NCBI GenBank assembly: GCA_944332645.1 | Contig: CALVKK010000018.1 | Coordinates: 1 to 14,734, forward strand | Reading direction: 5' to 3' | Length of the DNA stretch: 14,734 nucleotides | DNA from: an uncultured Bacilli bacterium | GTDB taxonomy: Bacteria > Bacillota_I > Bacilli_A > RF39 > UBA660 | In this document: positions 1-7,206 of the stretch, piece by piece | Layout: each line of letters starts with the position of its first letter | Position numbering within the stretch: position 1 is the stretch's first letter | Notes under the pieces: generated by a model | What the model saw: only the letters and a program-made list of their open reading frames with translations | The model's database searches: none | Told to the model about the DNA's origin: nothing | Program-made: the position numbers and the translations under genes

Positions 1-1106
1 GGTACTTCATAACTTGGAATGTTTGGTATTGTTGGTGCTTCTTGAACTTCTGGAGTTACTGGAGTACTTGGTATGTTCATACTTGGTTCCTCATATGTTG
101 GAATCTCTGGAACATCCAACTGTTCTGGTTGAGAATTGTTAAAACTATCAAAAAAACTATCATTACTTGCAAAACTTGTTTGATTATTACTGTTTTCATT
201 ATCATTAGCATCGAAAAATCTAAAAAATTTACCTGAATTCAACATAGTGTCATCCTCCTTATTTTCCTCTGGTTTTTCTTCTTGAAATGAAGTATCTTTC
301 TTAAGTAAATCATTAATGTCAGCTTTTGGTTTTTCTTGAGGAGTGATATCCTTAGCTTCGACCGCAATCCTATCTATATCCATAAAACCTGGCATTGGCA
401 CATTACTAATAAAAGATGGCGGATCAATATCTGGAATTTTGACTACTTGTTCAGATTCTAAGTTATCTTTATCTTTAAAATCACTATTTACATCATAATC
501 ATTTAACATCTTATCTATCTCCTCATCAGTTTTTCTAACAGTTAACCTTTCATTTATAATTCTGTTTAACATCTTTACTTGTTCATCATTATCTTTTATT
601 TTCAATAAAGATCTTGCATGTCTTTCCGATATTTTATTTTCTAATAATGCTTCTTGAACTTCATCACTTAAATTTAATAATCTTAACGTATTAGCTATAG
701 AAGATTGAGATTTCCCAACTTTTTGAGCTAGTTCTTCTTGATTGACATACCCCATATCTAAAATTTTTTTATAAGATATCGCTTTTTCGATAGGCGTCAA
801 ATCTTCTCTTTGAACATTTTCTATTAAAGCTATCTCAACACTATCTTTATCATTCATTTCACATATAATAGCTGGAATTGTTTGCTTGCCTGCAACGACA
901 CTTGCTTTGTAACGTCTTTCACCGGCAATTATTTCGTACTTATCACCAATTTTCCTTACGACTATTGGTTGAATTACTCCATATTTTTTAATAGAAAGCG
1001 CTAACTCATTAATTGAATTTTCATCAAATTTTATACGTGGTTGAAATCTATTTGGTAAAACATCAGCCAGATTTAATTCGACGACCGTTTTTTGATTATT
1101 TTGCAT
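1..1106 (-). CDS. ParB/Noc-family chromosome partition or nucleoid occlusion protein, C-terminus cut by window edge
   Basis: DNA-binding CTPase-family protein that loads on a palindromic site and spreads. Start ATG at 1106 behind a GGAAGGGG ribosome site; 368 codons are visible and no stop is reached. The N-terminal ParB domain shows PNRFQPR (18-24), the nucleotide-binding AGERRYKA (61-68) and ENVQRE (96-101). The helix-turn-helix region follows (about 124-170: GKSQSSIANT, then SERHAR). From about residue 205 the chain is low-complexity, rich in Pro, Glu, Asn and Ser, with no recognisable C-terminal dimerisation domain before the edge. The position just downstream of rsmG is that of noc in B. 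subtilis. At the four ParB/Noc specificity positions it has Q134, T140, N145 and R162, a mixture. It lacks the N-terminal amphipathic helix of B. subtilis Noc. The family is certain; ParB versus Noc is not decided, so no symbol is given. Confidence 0.93.
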   Translation of the reverse strand, partial: MQNNQKTVVELNLADVLPNRFQPRIKFDENSINELALSIKKYGVIQPIVVRKIGDKYEIIAGERRYKASVVAGKQTIPAIICEMNDKDSVEIALIENVQREDLTPIEKAISYKKILDMGYVNQEELAQKVGKSQSSIANTLRLLNLSDEVQEALLENKISERHARSLLKIKDNDEQVKMLNRIINERLTVRKTDEEIDKMLNDYDVNSDFKDKDNLESEQVVKIPDIDPPSFISNVPMPGFMDIDRIAVEAKDITPQEKPKADINDLLKKDTSFQEEKPEENKEDDTMLNSGKFFRFFDANDNENSNNQTSFASNDSFFDSFNNSQPEQLDVPEIPTYEEPSMNIPSTPVTPEVQEAPTIPNIPSYEV

Positions 1107-1117
1107 AGAAAAACCCC

Positions 1118-1184
1118 TTCCCAATTCTTTTATAAAAATATCATACTATATTTTGGGAAATATTGCAAGTTTTTTTGGGAAATA
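1118..1184 (-). promoter_or_regulatory. Promoter of the parB/noc-like gene with operator-like direct repeats
   Basis: On the minus strand a -35 TTGCAA (1168-1163) is followed after 17 bp by a -10 TATGAT (1145-1140). A 12-bp direct repeat, TATTTCCCAAAA on the minus strand, occurs at 1184-1173, just upstream of -35, and at 1162-1151, inside the spacer; the two copies are exactly 22 bp apart. A shorter inverted copy, TTGGGAA on the minus strand, lies at 1124-1118 next to the ribosome site. This layout fits repression by a protein that covers the promoter, possibly the gene's own product. Confidence 0.6.
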
Positions 1185-1186
1185 AT

Positions 1187-1219
1187 AAAAAAACCTAAAA
1201 ATTTATAATTTATAAAGGT
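1187..1219 (-). terminator. Possible weak terminator after rsmG
   Basis: After the rsmG stop codon the minus strand reads ACCT, an A/T-rich inner segment with a TTATAA inverted repeat, AGGT, then seven T residues (complement of 1193-1187). The GC part of the stem is only four pairs, so termination would be weak. Its place between rsmG and the parB promoter makes it plausible. Confidence 0.3.
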
Positions 1220-1914
1220 CTTTTTTTTATATCACTATATTTCCTAGGAAATTTTCTATCTGTTTTTAAAAGTTTTCTTATTTTAATTATTGTCCGGTTA
1301 CTTTGTTCAAATGGTAAAGTAAAGCAAATAGAAGTTTCTATTTTACTATTTAATTTTTGTAAGGCATTTGAACTAGCTTCTATTTCTTCATTAACATTTG
1401 CTTTCATTGCTATAAAGTAACCATTTATTTTTGCTAAGGGTATACAATATTCTAATAAAATATTTAATGGTGCTACAGCTCGTGCTATAACTAAATCATA
1501 TTTTTCTCTGTTTACTAAACCATATTCTTCAACTCGAATATGAATTGTTGTAATATCAGTTAAACCTAACTTTGCTATTACTTCATTTAAAAAGTTTATT
1601 CTCTTATTTAATGAATCAATTAATGTTATTTTTAATTTGGGAAATAAAATTTTTAGAACTATCCCAGGAAATCCAGCACCGGTTCCAACATCACACAAAC
1701 TATATACGTTGTTTAAATCGATAACTTTAACAACCGTCAAACTATCATAAAAATGTTTTAAATAGACGTCTTCTTTATCAACTATCGTTGTTAAATTGAT
1801 TTTGTTATTCCAAAAAATTAACATATCATAATATTGTTCTAATAGATTTAGCTGATTATCTGTTATTTCTATATTTAGTTTTACTAATTCTTCTATAAAT
1901 TTATCTTTTTTCAT
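1210..1914 (-). CDS. rsmG: 16S rRNA (guanine-527-N7)-methyltransferase RsmG
   Basis: Rossmann-fold, SAM-dependent enzyme that methylates N7 of G527 in 16S rRNA (E. coli numbering); loss of this methylation is known to give low-level streptomycin resistance. 234 residues, the normal length. Visible family signatures: FWNNKINLT (34-42), the SAM-binding motif CDVGTGAGFPG (74-84), DSLNKRINFL (100-109), an ARAVAPL stretch in the catalytic region, and a C-terminal KFPRK that corresponds to the usual PRKxGTP tail. The ATG at 1914 lies inside the end of mnmG (14-nt overlap) with only a weak purine-rich site upstream, so translation is probably coupled. It is the last gene of the mnmE-mnmG-rsmG unit. 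Confidence 0.97.
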   Translation of the reverse strand: MKKDKFIEELVKLNIEITDNQLNLLEQYYDMLIFWNNKINLTTIVDKEDVYLKHFYDSLTVVKVIDLNNVYSLCDVGTGAGFPGIVLKILFPKLKITLIDSLNKRINFLNEVIAKLGLTDITTIHIRVEEYGLVNREKYDLVIARAVAPLNILLEYCIPLAKINGYFIAMKANVNEEIEASSNALQKLNSKIETSICFTLPFEQSNRTIIKIRKLLKTDRKFPRKYSDIKKRPL

Positions 1915-3775
1915 TTTTATACTCTTTCTTTAAATAAATCATCAATATAGCAATATCAGAAGGATTTACGCCACTAATTCTCATTGCCTGACCAATTGAA
2001 GTAGGTCTAATTTCTGATAGTTTTTGGCGAGCTTCACTGGCTAAATTAACGATTTTAGAATAATCAATATTTTCTGGAATAGATTTGTTTTCTAAATCGA
2101 TTAGTTTTTCCGCTTCTCTTTTAGCTTTAGCAATATATCCTTCATATTTGATACTTAATTCAACTTGTTCGACTATTTCTTCAGTATATTCGTCATCTAA
2201 TACTTTATTAGCAAGTAATTTTGAATAAGTTATCTCTGGTCTTTTCATTAAATCATACAAATTGATTCCATCTTTTATAATAGTTGTTCCAAGTTTTTTT
2301 AATAATTCGTTATCTTTAGTAGTTAATTTAGTATTTTTTAATTTATTCATTAATTCGTCGATTTTTTGCATTTTATCTAACAATTTATCGTACGTTTGTT
2401 GATCAATTAAACCAACTTCATAGCCGTATTTTCTAAGTCTTAAATCGGCATTATCATGTCTTAATAATAATCGATATTCTGCTCTTGAAGTTAACAGACG
2501 ATAAGGATCTTTAATACCTTTAGTAACTAAATCATCGATTAAAACGCCAATATATGCTTCATTTCTTTTTAAAATCAATGGTTCTTTACCTTCTAATTTT
2601 AAGCCAGCATTAATACCAGCCATTAATCCTTGACAGGCAGCTTCTTCATAACCACTAGTACCATTAATTTGACCAGCAGTAAAAAGATTGAAAATGGTTT
2701 TTGTTTCTAGACTTCGCTTTAATTGAGTAGGGTAAATTGCATCATATTCGATTGCATATGCATATTTTTTAATAATGGCATGTTCTAAACCAGGTAAACT
2801 ATGAACCATTTTCTCTTGAACATCTTTTGGCATACTAGTAGAAAATCCTTGTAAATATATATCATCATAATACAAACTTTCTGGTTCCAAAAATAATTGA
2901 TGTTTTTCTTTATCTTTAAATCTAACTATTTTGTCTTCTATTGATGGACAATATCTTGGTCCAATACCTTCGACATCGTCTAAACCACCATACATACTCG
3001 ATTTGTTTAAATTATCTAAAATTATCTTGTGGGTTTGGCTAGTAGTATAAATTAGATGACATGGTATTTGTTGATCAATTTTATAGTATGGTTTATTATC
3101 AAAACTAAAAGTGTGATAAATTTTATCACCTTCTTCAATTTTTGCTTTGGAAAAATCAATACTATTTTTATCTATTCGTTGTGGAGTACCAGTTTTTAAT
3201 CTTATTATTTTAAAACCATATTTTTTTAGATTATCGCTTAAATGATTGCTAGGTTTTTCTCCATTAGGTCCTTGTCTTTTTCTTGTATTTCCAACTAAAA
3301 TATCAGATTTTAGATATGTTCCTGTTTTTATAATAACAATTTTTGCAAATAGTTTAGTACCATTTTCAGTAATTATTCCTTTAACTGTATTATTTTCAAC
3401 AATTAAATCTTCGACTATTCCTTCTTGTATTTCAAGATTTTTTTGACTTTTTAAAACTTTTAACATCTCTTTTGGATAAGTTACCTTATCAGCCTGCGCT
3501 CTTAATGCCTTAACTGCAGGACCTTTGGCATAATTTAACATCTTAATTTGTAATAGACTTTTATCAGCTATTTTTCCCATAATTCCACCTAAAGCATCAA
3601 TTTCTCTAACAACAATTCCTTTAGCTGAACCACCGATTGAAGGGTTACAAGGCATAGTTGCTATATTGTCAATTCGACCAGTAATAAGTAACGTTTTGTG
3701 ATTCTTTTTAGCTACTACTAAAGCTGCTTCACAACCTGCATGTCCACCACCGACAACAATTACATCATAATTCAT
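1901..3775 (-). CDS. mnmG: tRNA uridine-5-carboxymethylaminomethyl(34) synthesis enzyme MnmG (GidA)
   Basis: FAD-binding partner of MnmE. The complex installs the (carboxymethyl)aminomethyl group on wobble U34 of certain tRNAs. The N-terminal FAD motif VGGGHAG lies at 8-14. CNPSIGGSAKG (43-53) and IGPRYCPSIEDK (271-282) carry the two conserved cysteines C43 and C276. FTAGQINGTSGYEEAACQG (365-383) and SRAEYRLLLRHDNADLRL (430-447) are typical. The C-terminal helical domain that binds MnmE and tRNA is complete; 624 residues, as usual. I place the start at ATG 3775 (MNYDVIVVGGG) behind AGGTG at 3785-3781. An in-frame ATG at 3799 would add eight residues lying inside mnmE and has no homologous N-terminus. 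The start is 8 nt after the mnmE stop. Confidence 0.97.
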   Translation of the reverse strand: MNYDVIVVGGGHAGCEAALVVAKKNHKTLLITGRIDNIATMPCNPSIGGSAKGIVVREIDALGGIMGKIADKSLLQIKMLNYAKGPAVKALRAQADKVTYPKEMLKVLKSQKNLEIQEGIVEDLIVENNTVKGIITENGTKLFAKIVIIKTGTYLKSDILVGNTRKRQGPNGEKPSNHLSDNLKKYGFKIIRLKTGTPQRIDKNSIDFSKAKIEEGDKIYHTFSFDNKPYYKIDQQIPCHLIYTTSQTHKIILDNLNKSSMYGGLDDVEGIGPRYCPSIEDKIVRFKDKEKHQLFLEPESLYYDDIYLQGFSTSMPKDVQEKMVHSLPGLEHAIIKKYAYAIEYDAIYPTQLKRSLETKTIFNLFTAGQINGTSGYEEAACQGLMAGINAGLKLEGKEPLILKRNEAYIGVLIDDLVTKGIKDPYRLLTSRAEYRLLLRHDNADLRLRKYGYEVGLIDQQTYDKLLDKMQKIDELMNKLKNTKLTTKDNELLKKLGTTIIKDGINLYDLMKRPEITYSKLLANKVLDDEYTEEIVEQVELSIKYEGYIAKAKREAEKLIDLENKSIPENIDYSKIVNLASEARQKLSEIRPTSIGQAMRISGVNPSDIAILMIYLKKEYKNEKR

Positions 3776-3783
3776 AAATTCAC

Positions 3784-5139
3784 CTACTTTCCTAGACAAA
3801 ACTGACTAAACAACTGATCGATTAATTCTTCTTCATAAGTTTCACCAATAATATTTCCCAATAATTCCCAGACTTTTTTTAAATCGATTTCAAGTATGTC
3901 GATAGGCAAGTCTTTCTCAACTCCATTTTTAATATCATTAATCAATTTTAATGATTGACGCAGTAATGATAAAGATCTTGCATTAGTTAAATAAGTTAAA
4001 TCATCTGTTTCAATTTGTTCAAAATTAAAAATCTCTTTAATTTTATCTTTTAATTTGTCTATTCCTTCATTATTTAAAACACTTATATACACTATTTTAT
4101 TTTGGTCTAATTTATCAGTTTCGATTTTTTTTTCAAGATCTATTTTGTTTACAACAATTAAATAATTTGTATATTTGATTTTTTCTAATAAAGTTAAATC
4201 ATCTGTTGTTAATTTTTCATTATTATTTAATAATAAAACTACTAAATTAGCTTTATCGATTAAATTTATACTTTTGTTTACGCCAATACTTTCAATAACA
4301 TCATCTGTTTGTCTAATTCCAGCCGTATCAGTTATATTTAAAATTATTCCATCTAGATTTATTGTACCTTCAACACAATCTCTAGTAGTTCCTGCAATGT
4401 CTGTAACTATAGCTTTATCAGTTTCTAGTAAACTGTTTAATAAACTACTTTTCCCAACATTAGGACGACCAATTAAGGCAAGATTGATTCCTTCTTTTAC
4501 TATTTTGCCATTTTCACTTTTTTTAAGAATATATTTTATTTCATTCTCAATGTCAATAATTTTTATTTTTAGATCTTGTATAGTTAATTCTTCTATATCT
4601 TCATATTCAGGATAATCAATATTAACAGCTATATTTGCTAAAACTTCTAGAATTTTTTGTCTTAAATCTTTTATTAATTGTGATGTTTTACCACTAACTT
4701 GATTAAGAGCTAAACTTCTAGATGTTTCGGTTTTAGAATTTATTAAATTCATTATTCCTTCTGCCTCAATCAAATCAATTCTTCCATTTAAAAAAGCTCT
4801 TTTAGTAAATTCACCAGGTTCGGCTAAACGGCACCCATTAGTTAATAGTAATTCCAAAACTTTATTAGTCGTAGCTATTCCACCGTGACAATTTATTTCC
4901 ACAACATTTTCTTTCGTAAAAGTTTTAGGTGCCAACATAACTGATATTAAAACTTCATCGATAATTTTGTCGTCATCAACAATGAAGTCATAGTAAATTG
5001 TGTGACTTTTAACTTTTTTTATTTTTTGTGCTTTTGTTATTTTATTTACTATATCAAGAGCGTCATCACCACTAATTCTTATAATAGAAATAGCCCCAAC
5101 TCCTAAAGCAGTTGATATAGCAGCAATAGTATCATTCAT
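3784..5139 (-). CDS. mnmE: tRNA modification GTPase MnmE (TrmE)
   Basis: GTPase that works with MnmG on wobble uridine 34. Domain order is complete: an N-terminal tetrahydrofolate-binding domain (about 1-117, with GEFTKRAFLNGRIDL at 109-123), a helical domain, and an inserted Ras-like G domain. The G domain has G1 GRPNVGKS (224-231), G2 GTTRD (250-254), G3 DTAG (271-274) and G4 NKID (331-334). The protein ends in the conserved FCLGK, with catalytic Cys448 four residues from the end. Length 451 is normal. ATG 5139 has a GGAGG site 7 nt upstream. It is the first gene of a mnmE-mnmG-rsmG unit with its own promoter. Confidence 0.98.
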   Translation of the reverse strand: MNDTIAAISTALGVGAISIIRISGDDALDIVNKITKAQKIKKVKSHTIYYDFIVDDDKIIDEVLISVMLAPKTFTKENVVEINCHGGIATTNKVLELLLTNGCRLAEPGEFTKRAFLNGRIDLIEAEGIMNLINSKTETSRSLALNQVSGKTSQLIKDLRQKILEVLANIAVNIDYPEYEDIEELTIQDLKIKIIDIENEIKYILKKSENGKIVKEGINLALIGRPNVGKSSLLNSLLETDKAIVTDIAGTTRDCVEGTINLDGIILNITDTAGIRQTDDVIESIGVNKSINLIDKANLVVLLLNNNEKLTTDDLTLLEKIKYTNYLIVVNKIDLEKKIETDKLDQNKIVYISVLNNEGIDKLKDKIKEIFNFEQIETDDLTYLTNARSLSLLRQSLKLINDIKNGVEKDLPIDILEIDLKKVWELLGNIIGETYEEELIDQLFSQFCLGK

Positions 5140-5192
5140 ATTTTTCCTCCAAAATATTGATAATTATTTAGTTTTTCTGTTTCACTAAAAGT

Positions 5193-5221
5193 ATTTTACA
5201 GCAACTTAATTAATTTATCAA
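5193..5221 (-). promoter_or_regulatory. Promoter of mnmE-mnmG-rsmG
   Basis: Minus strand: -35 TTGATA (5221-5216), a 17-bp spacer, then -10 TAAAAT (5198-5193). It lies between the jag terminator and the mnmE ribosome site, which suggests that the tRNA-modification unit is transcribed separately from rpmH-jag. Confidence 0.65.
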
Positions 5222-5222
5222 G

Positions 5223-5244
5223 AAAAAAAGACTAATTAGTCTTT
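5223..5244 (-). terminator. Intrinsic terminator at the end of jag
   Basis: A perfect palindrome AAAGACTAATTAGTCTTT (5227-5244) contains the jag stop codon. On the minus strand it runs into a T stretch (complement of the A run 5229-5223), the form of a Rho-independent terminator. It would close the rpmH-rnpA-yidC-jag transcript. Confidence 0.65.
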
Positions 5245-5847
5245 AATTTTAATAACCGTATAACGTTCTGGAGCAATACCGTAACTTATCGATTGAAGAT
5301 TTTCAAATTCGCTTACGATAGAGTGTACTTTTCTTCTTTCGTAAGAATTCATTGGATCTAATTTAACTTCAACTTTAGTTTTTAATACTTCCTTACATAT
5401 TTTCTTTATTTCATGCTCCAAATTTCTTAATTTTTTTAATTTGTAATCGCCAACATCGACAACAATTCTTAATCCAAATTTATTTAGATCATGCATAGAT
5501 TGCCTTAATATTAATTGAATAGAATTTAATGTTTTACCATCTTTTCCAATCATGATATTATTATTGTCAGTTAGCAATAAAACATTTACATTTTCATTTT
5601 CAACTCGAACTTCTACATTAGCAGAAATTCCCATGTTTTTACTTAATTCTTTAATAAAATCTTTGATAGCAGTAATAATTTCATCTTTAGTTATTGCTTC
5701 AATAATAACTTTTTTCCCTTTAAATAATCCATTTTCTTTTTCTAATTCAATTAAATATAAATCATTTTCAGAAACGTTTAATTCCATTAAACATTGTTCT
5801 TTTAATATTTCTAAATTTTTTCCTTCATATTTATGCAATGTGATCAT
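5236..5847 (-). CDS. jag: RNA-binding protein Jag/KhpB (SpoIIIJ-associated)
   Basis: KH- and R3H-domain RNA-binding protein that in Bacillota is encoded next to YidC and is linked to cell elongation, envelope control and small-RNA binding. Three domains are visible. The Jag_N domain is at 1-55. A type II KH domain carries the GxxG loop in MIGKDGKTL (about 98-106). A C-terminal R3H domain has MNSYERRKVHSIV, containing the Arg-x3-His motif, and ends in RYTVIKI. Length 203 is typical. The start ATG 5847 lies 17 nt inside the yidC end and has an AGGAG site about 8 nt upstream, so the two genes are probably translationally coupled. The stop codon lies in the terminator hairpin. Confidence 0.95.
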   Translation of the reverse strand: MITLHKYEGKNLEILKEQCLMELNVSENDLYLIELEKENGLFKGKKVIIEAITKDEIITAIKDFIKELSKNMGISANVEVRVENENVNVLLLTDNNNIMIGKDGKTLNSIQLILRQSMHDLNKFGLRIVVDVGDYKLKKLRNLEHEIKKICKEVLKTKVEVKLDPMNSYERRKVHSIVSEFENLQSISYGIAPERYTVIKIKD

Positions 5848-6724
5848 TTTTTTTACTCCTTTTTACTATTAAATTTTGAACAATAGTGAAACTACTATTT
5901 ACTATCCAGTATAAAGCTATTCCAGTAGATATGGTAAATGAAGCGATTGATATCATAACTACACTTATGTTTGTCATCATTTTCATTTGTTTAGCTTGGG
6001 CACCAGATGGATTCATAGAAGAATTTAACTTAAATGAAAAATACGTAGCTAAAATTACTAAAATACAGAATAACAAATAATAATATTGACCATGTTGAAA
6101 TGCAGTTAATGGAGTTATCCCTAAGTTTATTCCTAAAAAGTTCTCTTCAAGAACAACTGGTAGACGATATAATGCTTCGTAAAAAGCAAAGAACAATGGA
6201 ATTTGAATCAATGCATATAAACATCCAGACATTGGATTAATTTTATATTCTTTATAAATTGCCATCATTTCTTGCGTTTTCATCATTTGAGACTGTTGAT
6301 CTGTACGATTACGGTATTTTAATTCTAATTTATCTAATTTTGATTTAGCGGCATTTAAATTTTCTGATTGCATTGCGGTCTTTTTAGTTAAAGGATACAA
6401 TATTAAACGAATTAAAATCGTAACTAAAATTATTGCCCAACCATAATTTTTAGTAATAATTCCTATTTTAGTAATAAGCCAAGCTAAAGTTTTAACAAAT
6501 AATGTAGTCCATAATCCATCATTACCAGAAAATACTTTAAATTCTAAACAAGTTGAAACATTTGTTAAATCGAATTCTTCATTTAATTCATTTATTTTTT
6601 GATTGTATTCTTCTTGAGAAATACTAGAATTATTTAATTGTTCATCTAAATCTAACTTATATTTTTCTTTCAATTCATTAAATTGTTTTTCTGTTTCTTC
6701 AGTTTTACATAAAATATTTTCCAC
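5831..6724 (-). CDS. yidC: Membrane protein insertase YidC/Oxa1, body only; signal peptide in another frame
   Basis: YidC inserts membrane proteins with or without SecYEG. The open frame given starts at a GTG (6724) that is probably not the true start. From there 297 residues include a charged extracellular segment (1-65), then hydrophobic segments near 71-91, 94-113, 166-188, 214-232 and 250-288. Arg106 in VTILIRLILYPL matches the conserved groove arginine of YidC. The frame stays open upstream of the GTG and encodes CYNNESVVIESTGQRV; STGQ...ENILCK resembles the mature N-terminus of other Bacillota YidC lipoproteins as I recall them. The expected ATG, with a good ribosome site, is at 6812 but in another frame (see the 6765-6812 entry). 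Either the gene is broken by an indel near 6770 or the sequence has an error. Confidence 0.85.
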   Translation of the reverse strand: MENILCKTEETEKQFNELKEKYKLDLDEQLNNSSISQEEYNQKINELNEEFDLTNVSTCLEFKVFSGNDGLWTTLFVKTLAWLITKIGIITKNYGWAIILVTILIRLILYPLTKKTAMQSENLNAAKSKLDKLELKYRNRTDQQSQMMKTQEMMAIYKEYKINPMSGCLYALIQIPLFFAFYEALYRLPVVLEENFLGINLGITPLTAFQHGQYYYLLFCILVILATYFSFKLNSSMNPSGAQAKQMKMMTNISVVMISIASFTISTGIALYWIVNSSFTIVQNLIVKRSKKNDHIA

Positions 6725-6764
6725 AACTCTTTGACCTGTAGATTCAATAACTACTGACTCATTA

Positions 6765-6812
6765 TTATAACAGTAAAACTGACAATATAATTATTTTTTT
6801 TCTTTTAGTCAT
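6765..6812 (-). pseudogene. yidC: Detached 5' end of yidC: signal peptide in a different frame
   Basis: ATG 6812 has a perfect AAAGGAG site (6826-6820) 7 nt upstream and overlaps the end of rnpA by 8 nt, the usual coupling. It encodes MTKRKKIIILSVLLL and then hits TAA at 6767-6765. Two or three positive charges followed by a hydrophobic core is exactly a lipoprotein signal peptide start, but the lipobox Gly-Cys is missing. The Cys (in CYNNE) appears in the YidC frame, shifted by one register. The yidC frame has its own stop at 6793-6791, so the frame break must lie between about 6790 and 6768. Confidence 0.75.
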
Positions 6813-7149
6813 CTCTTTGCTCCTTTGTTAATCCTAACTTTGCTAATACTAAAATTAAATCTTGTTCCATTTCATGATAAGATTTATTTAAAATATTACT
6901 ATTAACTATTATAATACAATTAAAGCCATTTTGGTAGTATTTTTTTGCAATAATATGTCTTAATTGCCTTTTTATTCTATTTCGTATAACTGATGAACCA
7001 ATCTTTTTACCAACTGAAAAACCAAAATGATAATTATTTTCAATATTTTTTTCCACATATAAAATATAATCCTTATATTTATATGGTCGATTATTTCTAA
7101 TTATTCTTTGAAAATCAATATTTTTCTTTAATATGTGTTCTTTATTCAC
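6805..7149 (-). CDS. rnpA: Ribonuclease P protein component RnpA
   Basis: Protein subunit of RNase P, which removes the 5' leader from precursor tRNAs together with the RNA subunit. 114 residues, normal. The signature SVGKKIGSSVIRNRIKRQLR, the RNR motif and its conserved basic helix, is in the middle of the chain, and FQRIIRNNRPYKYKDYILYV matches the family N-terminus. The start is GTG 7149 behind GAGGTGA. The gene follows rpmH in the standard order, with a hairpin terminator/attenuator in the gap, so rnpA may be made at a lower level than L34. Its last codons overlap the yidC ATG at 6812. Confidence 0.96.
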   Translation of the reverse strand: MNKEHILKKNIDFQRIIRNNRPYKYKDYILYVEKNIENNYHFGFSVGKKIGSSVIRNRIKRQLRHIIAKKYYQNGFNCIIIVNSNILNKSYHEMEQDLILVLAKLGLTKEQRDD

Positions 7150-7172
7150 AAATGTTCACCTCGCATATGAAG

Positions 7173-7200
7173 AAAAAACCACTGCTGCTAAGACAGTGGT
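7173..7200 (-). terminator. Hairpin terminator/attenuator between rpmH and rnpA
   Basis: Stem ACCACTG (7200-7194 on the minus strand) pairs with CAGTGGT (7184-7178) around a 9-nt loop. It is followed by a T run (complement of 7178-7173). This is an intrinsic terminator for rpmH transcripts. As rnpA has no obvious promoter of its own, it probably works by partial read-through. Confidence 0.75.
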
Positions 7201-7206
7201 GTATTA

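Noticed and set aside
3776..3799. Upstream in-frame ATG for mnmG at 3799
   Set aside because: The extra residues MSRKVGEF lie within the mnmE end and are not part of the MnmG family N-terminus; the ATG at 3775 has its own ribosome site.
4175..4615. 146-codon open frame on the plus strand
   Set aside because: It is antisense to the G domain of mnmE, has no ribosome site, and its composition is that of a reverse-strand shadow of an AT-rich gene.
5178..5185. TGTTTCAC, a parS half-site, downstream of the mnmE -10
   Set aside because: There is no second half; an 8-bp match is expected by chance in a window of this size.
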